5,653 nt of DNA from positions 1 through 5,653 of the forward strand of contig DOUV01000727.1 of NCBI GenBank assembly GCA_003520455.1, read 5' to 3'. The notes beneath the pieces are model-generated. The model saw only the letters and a list, made by a program, of their open reading frames with translations, had not been told where the DNA came from and did not search any database. The position numbers and the translations under genes were made by a program. Below, one piece after another: positions 1 through 5,440 of the stretch. How positions within the stretch are numbered: the first letter of the stretch is position 1; every line of letters begins with the position of its first letter. This stretch comes from Chloroflexota bacterium (GTDB lineage Bacteria > Chloroflexota > Anaerolineae > Ardenticatenales > Ardenticatenaceae).

Positions 1-609
1 AGCGAGATCGAGCGCGCGGGTGGGTCCGCCGTGGCGCTGCCCCTGGACGTGACCGACCAGCCCGCGGTGGTCGCGGCGGTGGCCGCCATCGAGCGCCAGC
101 ACGGCGCAATCGACGTCCTGGTAAACTGTGCCGGCATCAACGACTGGTGCCGGGCCGCCGACCTGGCGCCGGATAGCTGGGCGCGCATTCTCGACGTCAA
201 CCTGAACGGCACGTTTTACTGCTGTCAGGCAGTGGGACGGGGCATGCTCGCCCGGAGGCACGGCAGCATCGTCAACCTGGCTTCGATCGCCGGGGTGGTG
301 GGGCACCCCGGCGTCCTGGCCTACGCCGTGAGTAAGGCGGGCGTCATCCAACTGACGCGCTCGCTCGCCGTCGAGTGGGCGCCGGTGCGAGTCAATGCCC
401 TGGCACCCTCCACCTTTGAGACACCGCTCGTTCGCCGCAACCGCCTGCAGCAACCTGAAGCATACGCGGGACTCTTGCGGCGTATCCCGCTGGGGAGAAC
501 CGGCCAGCCGGCGGAGATTGTCGGCCCGGTGCTCTTTCTCGCGTCGGATGCATCGAGCATGGTTACGGGGCACGTTCTGGCGGTGGATGGGGGCTATCTG
601 GCGGGTTGA
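1..609 (+). CDS. SDR family NAD(P)-dependent oxidoreductase, 5'-truncated by window edge
   Basis: Short-chain dehydrogenase/reductase that would oxidise an alcohol or reduce a ketone with NAD(P)(H) in the cytosol; the substrate cannot be told. The frame is open from base 1, so the start lies upstream. 202 codons are visible against a usual length near 250, so about 50 residues are missing, including the TGxxxGxG cofactor loop. Counting from the first visible codon, I see LDVTD at 15-19 (adenine pocket), NCAG at 42-45, the tetrad Asn at 67, the catalytic Ser at 95 in VNLAS, Tyr108 and Lys112 in YAVSK, and the C-terminal GGY signature near 197-199. The usual PG after the YxxxK region (VNxxAPG) is PS here (LAPS), a mild deviation. 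All catalytic residues are present, so the enzyme should be active. Its last 47 bases overlap the convergent regulator gene. Family is certain; substrate and pathway are unknown. Confidence 0.93.
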   Translation, partial: SEIERAGGSAVALPLDVTDQPAVVAAVAAIERQHGAIDVLVNCAGINDWCRAADLAPDSWARILDVNLNGTFYCCQAVGRGMLARRHGSIVNLASIAGVVGHPGVLAYAVSKAGVIQLTRSLAVEWAPVRVNALAPSTFETPLVRRNRLQQPEAYAGLLRRIPLGRTGQPAEIVGPVLFLASDASSMVTGHVLAVDGGYLAG

Positions 610-1219
610 GGTCCGTCGCGGGCCAGGGATCGATGGTGAGGGCAATCAGGCGTGCCGGGGCACCGCTCTCGTTCCGGACCTGATGCGGGACTGGAGCGTC
701 GAACCACATCGAGTCGCCCGCCTTGAGGACATGATCCTTGAACTCGAGTTGGACTGTGATCTCGCCCTCGATAACAACCAGGAAGTCGCGGCCTGTGTGA
801 CGGATCATCATGTTGGCGGATCGTGCTCCCGGCGGATATGTAATCTCGACAAAGCGAGTTCCCGGCTGCTCTTCGCCCGTGAGCAGCTCCCAGATGATAC
901 CGGTCTCGAGGTAAAGGCGTTTGCGGTTCTCCTTGCGGATGATGCGCCGGTCGGACCAGCCGGCAAAGTCCGAGGCACTATCAGAACTGGCGTTGCTGCT
1001 GTCGAAGAAATGGGCGACGGGAACGTCCAGCGCGGCCGCGAGAGCAAATAGGGTCTCGACGGAGGGAGTGACTCGGCCATTCTCGATCTGGCTCACCAAC
1101 CCGGCGGTTACACCCGCGCGTTTCGCCACGGCCCGCAGGCTCAATTTACGCGACCGCCGCGTCCGCCGGATGGCTTCGCCCAGACCCGCCGCCACCCCGG
1201 AATTTCCAGGTTCTCCCAC
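563..1219 (-). CDS. XRE-family transcriptional regulator with C-terminal cupin domain
   Basis: DNA-binding repressor/activator of the HTH-XRE plus cupin_2 type, 218 aa, in the normal size range. An N-terminal helix-turn-helix covers about residues 13-70, with the recognition region LVSQIENGRV at 41-50 and the typical TPSVETL following at 51-57. A linker rich in Ser/Asp (73-90) leads to a single cupin domain at about 125-197, with the HTG of cupin motif 1 at 141 (His141) and GD...PVPH of motif 2 ending at His179. The Glu pair usual after the first His is Arg-Asp here (HTGRDF), so metal binding may be altered or absent. The start is GTG at 1219, supported by AAGGTGAT ending five bases upstream; an ATG inside that SD is in another frame. 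The stop (TAA) lies inside the convergent SDR gene. The gene is divergent from the dipeptidase, which suggests control of it and autoregulation. The effector is unknown; relatives sense small metabolites through the cupin. Confidence 0.92.
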   Translation of the reverse strand: MGEPGNSGVAAGLGEAIRRTRRSRKLSLRAVAKRAGVTAGLVSQIENGRVTPSVETLFALAAALDVPVAHFFDSSNASSDSASDFAGWSDRRIIRKENRKRLYLETGIIWELLTGEEQPGTRFVEITYPPGARSANMMIRHTGRDFLVVIEGEITVQLEFKDHVLKAGDSMWFDAPVPHQVRNESGAPARLIALTIDPWPATDLNPPDSPHPPPERAP

Positions 1220-1224
1220 AGCGC

Positions 1225-1232
1225 ATCACCTT
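1225..1232 (-). promoter_or_regulatory. Ribosome binding site of the XRE-cupin regulator
   Basis: On the minus strand AAGGTGAT, a strong match to the anti-SD complement, ends five bases before the GTG at 1219. It decides in favour of the GTG start. It overlaps the -35 element proposed for the opposite promoter. Confidence 0.7.
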
Positions 1233-1258
1233 GATTCTCTAGAGCTAAAATGTATAGT
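1231..1258 (+). promoter_or_regulatory. Candidate sigma70 promoter for the dipeptidase gene
   Basis: TTGATT (1231-1236, 4 of 6 to consensus) and TATAGT (1253-1258, 5 of 6) are separated by 16 bases. A start near 1265 would give a leader of about 80 bases before the ATG at 1345. The element overlaps the divergent promoter, so the two would compete for polymerase. This was found by eye and has no experimental support. Confidence 0.42.
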
Positions 1259-1260
1259 CG

Positions 1261-1289
1261 AGCTTAACGCTTTATCGATCCACTGTCAA
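1261..1289 (-). promoter_or_regulatory. Candidate sigma70 promoter for the XRE-cupin regulator
   Basis: On the minus strand a perfect TTGACA (plus coordinates 1284-1289) is followed after 17 bases by TAAGCT (1261-1266), a weak -10 with 3 of 6 matches. Transcription would begin near 1254, giving a leader of about 35 bases to the GTG. A better TATACA lies further on (1251-1256) but at a spacing of 27, too far to pair with this -35. Confidence 0.38.
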
Positions 1290-1303
1290 GCAGCAAATCG
1301 ATC
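1274..1303. repeat. Pair of ATCGATC repeats, possible operator half-sites
   Basis: ATCGATC occurs at 1274-1280 and again at 1297-1303, 23 bases apart (about two helical turns). Both contain the palindrome ATCGAT. They flank the TTGACA of the regulator's promoter and lie just downstream of the dipeptidase promoter, a suitable place for binding by the XRE protein. The core is short, so chance cannot be excluded. Confidence 0.3.
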
Positions 1304-1331
1304 ATCGGCTGAGCCGCAGCAACCGGAAGAT

Positions 1332-1337
1332 GGAGGA
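1332..1337 (+). promoter_or_regulatory. Ribosome binding site that sets the dipeptidase start at 1345
   Basis: GGAGGA lies seven bases upstream of the ATG at 1345. An in-frame ATG at 1330 has only GGAAG directly against it and would place this SD inside the coding sequence, so 1345 is preferred. Confidence 0.75.
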
Positions 1338-1344
1338 ATCAGCG

Positions 1345-2535
1345 ATGCGAATTACCGAAGAACAAGCTCAACACGCCCGCGACCTGCACGAGCAGGCGGT
1401 GGTGATTGCAGCCCACACCGATATCTGCCCCGATATTGCCAAACGGCAACGGAACGGGGAGACCCACGTGTTTGCCCGGCGGCACCTCCCGGTGCTTCGT
1501 CGCGGCGGCCTCACTGCCGTCTGCGATCACGTCGCCGGTGACGCGCCCTACCTGATTGACTTCCCGTTCCGGAATACGATGGCAACCAACCGCCTCAAGT
1601 TCGCGTTGCAAGCCATCGAGGCGATGTATATCGAGGCAGAGTCTTCCCCCGACGAGATCGGTATCGCCATCTCAGTCGACGATATTTTGGCCGCGAAACG
1701 GGACGGGCGGGTCGCCATCGTGCTCTGCTTTGAGGGGGCGGGACCGGTCGAAGACGATCCCAGCCTGCTGGACATCTTCCACCGTCTGGGCATCCGCTGC
1801 ATCGGTTTGACCCACAATTTTCGCAACCTGCTCGCCGACGGCGTCGCGGTAGGTGGGAACAACGGACTCACCGCGCTGGGCCGGGAAGCCGTTCGGGAAA
1901 TGAACCGGCTCGGCATCGTCGTCGACGTGTCGCACATGACGTTTCAGGGCTTTTGGGATGTGATCGAGACGAGCACGGCTCCGGTGCACGCCTCACACTC
2001 GAGCTGCTTCGACCTGGTCGATCACCCCCGGAACCTGACCGATGATATGCTACGCGCTCTTGCCCAGACCGGGGGCGTCGTGGGGGTGCATCCGCTCTCG
2101 GTCTTCATCACCAATGAGTCGCGCGCCGCCACCTTTGATGAACTGTTGGATCACATCGAGCATATGGTGGAAGTGATGGGCGCAGATCACGTCGCCATCG
2201 GCCCCGACATCATGGAGAATTTCCCCGCGGAAGAGTACACGCTCCTGTGGCAAGATGTCCGGCTTCCGGAGTACCACTTCGTCTATCCTGAGGAATTCGA
2301 TAGCCTGGCGAAGTTCCCCGCGATCACCGCCGGCCTCGTGGCGCGCGGCTGCCCTGACGAGACCATTGTGAAGATCCTCGGCGGGAACATGCTGCGTCTC
2401 TTTTCCACCGTCTGGTCAGGGGAGAAGGCGCAGCGGACCGGCCAACCACTTCGGGGCACCTTCTACCACGCGGATTCGCGCCCGGCGCCAATTGAACAGA
2501 TCGCCTCCGCGGCCACGCAACAGCGTTCGTCGTGA
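1345..2535 (+). CDS. M19-family (membrane/renal dipeptidase-like) zinc dipeptidase
   Basis: Binuclear-zinc amidohydrolase-fold dipeptidase, 396 aa, predicted to hydrolyse dipeptides; family members can also act on D-residue dipeptides or beta-lactam-like amides. The complete M19 ligand set is visible: His24 and Asp26 (HTD), Glu130 (CFEG), His197 (DVSH) and His218 (ASHS). Also present are Arg229 in HPRN, Asp288 in the GPD near the substrate pocket and the GGNMLRLF signature at 346-353. There is no signal peptide or membrane segment, so the enzyme is likely cytosolic despite the family name. Unusual points are a stretch of about 40 residues between Asp288 and the GGN motif rich in Tyr, Phe and Glu, and a 43-residue tail after it; these suggest a subfamily distinct from the classical renal type. 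The start is chosen by SD spacing; 1330 would add five residues. Divergent from the XRE-cupin regulator, which probably controls it. The natural substrate is unknown. Confidence 0.93.
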   Translation: MRITEEQAQHARDLHEQAVVIAAHTDICPDIAKRQRNGETHVFARRHLPVLRRGGLTAVCDHVAGDAPYLIDFPFRNTMATNRLKFALQAIEAMYIEAESSPDEIGIAISVDDILAAKRDGRVAIVLCFEGAGPVEDDPSLLDIFHRLGIRCIGLTHNFRNLLADGVAVGGNNGLTALGREAVREMNRLGIVVDVSHMTFQGFWDVIETSTAPVHASHSSCFDLVDHPRNLTDDMLRALAQTGGVVGVHPLSVFITNESRAATFDELLDHIEHMVEVMGADHVAIGPDIMENFPAEEYTLLWQDVRLPEYHFVYPEEFDSLAKFPAITAGLVARGCPDETIVKILGGNMLRLFSTVWSGEKAQRTGQPLRGTFYHADSRPAPIEQIASAATQQRSS

Positions 2536-2611
2536 TCCAAACATTCTCTCCTGATAGGAGCCGTGTGGTGCGGCGGGGTCAGGCGACTGCGTGTGCTCTG
2601 CCAGCAGATGA

Positions 2612-2638
2612 CGAGCCGCCACCGGCGGTGGCGGCTCG
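2612..2638. terminator. Strong GC hairpin between convergent genes, probable bidirectional terminator
   Basis: CGAGCCGCCACC (2612-2623) pairs perfectly with GGTGGCGGCTCG (2627-2638), a 12-bp stem with a 3-base loop. It lies 14 bases past the stop of the minus-strand CNNM operon and 76 bases past the dipeptidase stop. Neither strand has a U-tract after the stem, so it may be a U-less terminator, a Rho-dependent or RNA-stabilising 3' hairpin, or a barrier between convergent transcripts. Confidence 0.6.
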
Positions 2639-2652
2639 CACCCGCCGGATCC

Positions 2653-4029
2653 TCACACTCGTCCCTCGCGGCGCCTGGGCTCCTCGGCCCTGAGATGCGC
2701 CCGATCGTCCTCTGCGAGGACGATCCGCACCGCGCCGACCGCGAGCCCTCGAACCGCCTCGACGGTGGAGGTCGCCCCGTCGAGGGTCACCTGATCCCCA
2801 GGCCGGGGCGGCCGTCCAAGGAGCGCGACGACCAGCCCACCTACCGTCTCGACGTCGGGCAACACCTTTTCCTTCGGAAGGGGGATGGGCACTTCCTCGA
2901 CGAGGTCTTCGAGGAGCAAGTCGCCGCGGGCGAGCAGGATGCCCGGCTCGACCTGGCGGAGGGGCGGCTGCTCGCCCAGATCGAACTCGTCGCGCACCTC
3001 GCCGACGACCTCCTCGACCAGATCCTCCAGCGTCACCACACCGGCCGTGCCCCCGTACTCGTCCACCGCGAGAGCCATGTGAATGTGGCTGCGCTTGAAG
3101 GCGGCCAGCAGGCGGTCAACCGGCATCGCCTCGGGAACCGTGGGCATATGGCGCAGCAGCGCTCTGAGGTCGAACTGGCCCGGCTGCTCGAGTTGTTGGC
3201 GCACAAAGTCCTGGAGGAGCAACAGACCGACCACGTGATCGAGATCGCCCAGGTAGACCGGGAAGCGGCTGTGGGGTGAGGTCGCGACCAGCCCCCGCAG
3301 GGCCGCCTCATCGATACCCAGCGGGACGGCAATGATCCGCGGCCGGGGCGTCATCACCCGGCCAACCCGCCGCTCGCTGAAGTCGAAGATGTTCTGGAAG
3401 AGCTGTTGCTCGTTCTTGGTCACCAGGCCACCCGCATGGCTCTCGGAGACGATCAACTCGAGCTCTTCAGGAGAGTAGAGCCGGGTGCGGGCGGTTGTCG
3501 CCGGAATGCCCAGCAACCGCAGGACGCCGTGGCCGATGGCATTGAGCGTGACGATCGCTGGGAAGAAGAGCCGCTTCATGAGCGCCATGAGCCCGGCGAG
3601 ACCCAGCGCGGCCCGCTCGGCATATTGCAGCGCCAGCGACTTGGGCACAATCTCGCCGCCCACCACGTGGGCGAACGTGAGCAGCGCGATCGCGATGCCG
3701 CCGGCGATCGAGTGCGCGGCGACCGGGCTCAGCCGGAGCCACCGCTCGAACGGCCCGAGCAACCAGGCCGCCACGGTGTGTTCTCCGTACATGCCAAGAC
3801 CCAGACTTGCAAGGGTCACACCGATTTGCGTGGTCGCGAAGTAGCGGTCCTGCCGCCTCGGGTCGTCTAAAATCGCTTTGATCCGGCCGGCAGTGCGATT
3901 GCCCTCGTCGGCAAGTTGCGCGACGCGCGTCGGCCGCACTCCGAGAAGCGCGAACTCGGCAGCGACGAAGAGACCGTTGAGCAGAATCAAGACCACAATC
4001 ACGAGGATTGGGATCAAAAACGCGCCCAT
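2653..4029 (-). CDS. CNNM/CorC-type ('hemolysin family') membrane protein, intact copy
   Basis: Integral inner-membrane protein of the DUF21-CBS-CorC_HlyC architecture, 458 aa, full length. Relatives (CNNM, CorC, MpfA, YtfL) take part in Mg2+ or other divalent-cation efflux; the old name hemolysin is misleading. DUF21 spans about 1-185, with membrane segments near 3-25, 65-90, 103-125 and 138-165. It includes NGLFVAAEFALL at 18-29, MYGE ending at Glu83 and GEIVPK at 125-130. A CBS pair follows at about 222-345, with the hallmark DEYGGTAG at 323-330 and an acidic DLVEE helix after it. The CorC_HlyC domain lies at about 355-440. The ATG at 4029 is preferred over a GTG three bases earlier, because GAGGGGGA sits a normal distance upstream and the ATG overlaps the previous gene's stop as TGATG. 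It is the second gene of a two-gene operon and depends on translation of the damaged first gene if coupling matters. The transported ion cannot be deduced. Confidence 0.92.
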   Translation of the reverse strand: MGAFLIPILVIVVLILLNGLFVAAEFALLGVRPTRVAQLADEGNRTAGRIKAILDDPRRQDRYFATTQIGVTLASLGLGMYGEHTVAAWLLGPFERWLRLSPVAAHSIAGGIAIALLTFAHVVGGEIVPKSLALQYAERAALGLAGLMALMKRLFFPAIVTLNAIGHGVLRLLGIPATTARTRLYSPEELELIVSESHAGGLVTKNEQQLFQNIFDFSERRVGRVMTPRPRIIAVPLGIDEAALRGLVATSPHSRFPVYLGDLDHVVGLLLLQDFVRQQLEQPGQFDLRALLRHMPTVPEAMPVDRLLAAFKRSHIHMALAVDEYGGTAGVVTLEDLVEEVVGEVRDEFDLGEQPPLRQVEPGILLARGDLLLEDLVEEVPIPLPKEKVLPDVETVGGLVVALLGRPPRPGDQVTLDGATSTVEAVRGLAVGAVRIVLAEDDRAHLRAEEPRRREGRV

Positions 4030-5072
4030 CACTCCCCCTCAAGCTCGTCAGGCAAGTGGAATTCGGTATTCGAGGGCGGGCGAAGGCTCACCTCGCGGAC
4101 CGCCGGACCGCTCACAGCTTCAACCCGCAGGGCCGTGCCCCCAACGGTGAGCTCCTCGCTCACGCGCGGCGGGTGCCCTATCATCGCCATCACGAGCCCG
4201 CCGATGGTGTTGACCTCCTCATGAGGCAGTTCCAGATTCAGCAAATCGTTGACAACGCTGACCAGGAGATCGCCGCGCAGCCGGACCCGCCCATCAGGGC
4301 CGGCCGCGATCAGCGCGGTTTCCTCGTCGAACTCGTCCTGGAACTCACCGAAAATCTCCTCGATCAGATCCTCAATCGTGATCATGCCGGCCGTCCCGCC
4401 AAACTCATCGAAGACGATCGCGACATAGCTGCCCTGCTGCCGCAGCAGATTCCAGACCTCAACGGCGCGTTTCGACTCGGGCACAAAGGGGACCCGGCGA
4501 AGGATAGAGGCTACGTCCTCCCCACCTTCTACAAACAACCGGTAAAGGTCCTTGAGATGGACCATGCCGATGATGTCGTCGATCGTCTCGCGGTAGAGTG
4601 GGAGACGCGTGTAGGCCGAGGTGACAGCGAGCTCGAGCAAGTCGCGCAGAGGCGTGTCGACCGGCGCCGCCACCAGGCGGGTCCGGGGCACCATTACCTC
4701 GACCGCCGTCAGCTCGCCGATGCGGAACACATTCTGCAAGAGCAGGCGCTCGTCCGACTCGAGCAGGCCCCCCTTCGCACTCTCCGCCACCAGCAGCTCG
4801 ATCTCTTCCGGTGAATGAGCGTGCATCCGGTGGCTGGCTGGCGGCACCCCAAGCAGGCGCAAAATCAAGGCCCCGGTCCCATTGAAGAGCGCGATCGCCG
4901 GGCGCAAGAGGGCGAGCGACCATCGTACCGGGACCACGGTGAGGAGGGCCAGCCGCTCCGGGTTGCGGACGGCGACGGCTTTGGGTACCAACTCCCCGAA
5001 AACGACCTGGAGGCTGGTTAGAAAAACCAGGACCACGGTTGCCGCCAGCGATTGGGCCGCGGCTGCCTGCAT
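4029..5072 (-). CDS. C-terminal ORF of the interrupted CNNM/CorC gene
   Basis: Reading from the first ATG after the internal stop gives 347 aa. These contain the later DUF21 segments (GELVPK at 26-31), both CBS repeats (MVPRTR at 127-132; DEFGGTAG at 222-229) and the CorC_HlyC domain, but lack the first 99 residues with the first membrane segment and VAAEF motif. GGAGGG directly abuts the ATG with no spacer, which is poor for initiation, so independent translation is doubtful. If made, it would have disturbed topology and probably not transport. Its TGA overlaps the next gene's ATG. Automated annotation may list it as a stand-alone protein. Confidence 0.45.
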   Translation of the reverse strand: MQAAAAQSLAATVVLVFLTSLQVVFGELVPKAVAVRNPERLALLTVVPVRWSLALLRPAIALFNGTGALILRLLGVPPASHRMHAHSPEEIELLVAESAKGGLLESDERLLLQNVFRIGELTAVEVMVPRTRLVAAPVDTPLRDLLELAVTSAYTRLPLYRETIDDIIGMVHLKDLYRLFVEGGEDVASILRRVPFVPESKRAVEVWNLLRQQGSYVAIVFDEFGGTAGMITIEDLIEEIFGEFQDEFDEETALIAAGPDGRVRLRGDLLVSVVNDLLNLELPHEEVNTIGGLVMAMIGHPPRVSEELTVGGTALRVEAVSGPAVREVSLRPPSNTEFHLPDELEGE

Positions 5073-5120
5073 CCCTCCGAAACGGGTGAAGAAGGGGTAA
5101 AGCGTCCTGGCGATGGCCGA

Positions 5121-5369
5121 TTAGCCGTAGAAGCCAAGCAGCAAGCTGGATACAGTGATGCCAAGCTGGCACGCGGCGACGTAGGCGTCGAGTCGCCGCG
5201 AGTCGCTCACAATCGGTTCGAGTAACTCGGCCAGCCGGTTGCCGCTCGCGGCCTGTTGCCCGATTCGGGTCCGGCGAGAACTCACCGAGGAAAACTCGGC
5301 CGCAACGTAGAGCGCGTTGATAGAAATGAGCACCGCCGTCACCGCCACTATGACGAGCAGAATACCCAT
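5121..5369 (-). CDS. N-terminal fragment (82 aa) of the interrupted CNNM/CorC gene
   Basis: Starts at ATG 5369 with AAGGAA four bop-spaced bases upstream is the natural start of the whole gene; translation then ends at the TAA after LGFYG. The peptide holds one clear N-terminal membrane segment (residues 3-25), the VAAEF motif and the start of the second hydrophobic region. It has no CBS or CorC part, so it cannot function as a CNNM protein alone. The start itself is well supported and matches the neighbour's N terminus residue for residue in position. Confidence 0.5.
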   Translation of the reverse strand: MGILLVIVAVTAVLISINALYVAAEFSSVSSRRTRIGQQAASGNRLAELLEPIVSDSRRLDAYVAACQLGITVSSLLLGFYG

Positions 5370-5372
5370 CGC

Positions 5373-5378
5373 TTCCTT
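5373..5378 (-). promoter_or_regulatory. Ribosome binding site of the CNNM operon's first gene
   Basis: AAGGAA on the minus strand ends three to four bases before the ATG at 5369. It supports that start and shows that the N-terminal part of the interrupted gene is still equipped for translation. Confidence 0.6.
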
Positions 5379-5390
5379 AATACGTCCAAA

Positions 5391-5440
5391 CCTGATACGG
5401 TCGTGAAACGGGTCTCTCTACTGTTTACTAGCATATCAGG
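5391..5440. repeat. Inverted repeat CCTGATA / TATCAGG upstream of the CNNM operon
   Basis: CCTGATA (5391-5397) and its exact reverse complement TATCAGG (5434-5440) are 43 bases apart centre to centre, near four helical turns. They lie in the leader or promoter zone of the minus-strand operon, where paired operator sites would be expected. Seven-base arms at this distance can also arise by chance. I found no convincing -35/-10 pair between them. Confidence 0.25.

Larger units (their letters stand above)
4029..5369 (-). pseudogene. CNNM/CorC-type membrane protein interrupted by an in-frame TAA at codon 83
   Basis: First gene of the operon and paralogue of the intact neighbour. The frame runs from the ATG at 5369 to the TGA at 4029-4031 without frameshift: 446 codons plus stop, the normal length, with one internal TAA (5121-5123). 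Up to residue 130 it aligns with the neighbour without gaps: NALYVAAEF at 18-26, LGFYG ending at 82, stop at 83 where the neighbour has Glu, then GELVPK at 125-130 exactly as there. A CBS pair with DEFGGTAG at 321-328 and the CorC_HlyC domain follow, both well preserved. GAA to TAA is a single G-to-T change on this strand. The good state of the rest implies a very recent mutation, a sequencing error or a gene still used in pieces. TAA is not used for selenocysteine or pyrrolysine. As written, no full-length protein can be made without readthrough. Confidence 0.8.

Noticed and set aside
395..1051. Plus-strand reading frame of 218 codons spanning the SDR end and the regulator
   Set aside because: It crosses two well-supported genes in the wrong frame and shows no domain.
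1330..1344. ATG at 1330 as the dipeptidase start
   Set aside because: The SD GGAGGA (1332-1337) would fall inside the coding region, and the ATG at 1345 has ideal spacing.
2548..2560. Short hairpin CTCCT-gat-AGGAG after the dipeptidase stop
   Set aside because: Five base pairs with no U-tract are too weak to call a terminator.
2563..3279. Long plus-strand reading frame of 238 codons
   Set aside because: It lies antisense within and beyond the CNNM gene, its composition reflects the GC-rich opposite strand, and it has no recognisable domain or SD. The minus-strand protein has full family motifs.
4030..4032. GTG at 4030-4032 as the start of the intact CNNM gene
   Set aside because: The SD directly touches it. 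The ATG three bases later has better spacing and forms the usual TGATG overlap.
4008..4814. Plus-strand reading frame of 268 codons
   Set aside because: It is antisense to the CBS and CorC region of the interrupted gene, with no motif. It is a product of high GC in the third codon position of the real gene.
5121..5123. Recoding of the internal stop as a special amino acid
   Set aside because: Selenocysteine uses TGA and pyrrolysine TAG. The codon is TAA, the family has no such residue here, and no stem-loop of the required kind was noticed after it.
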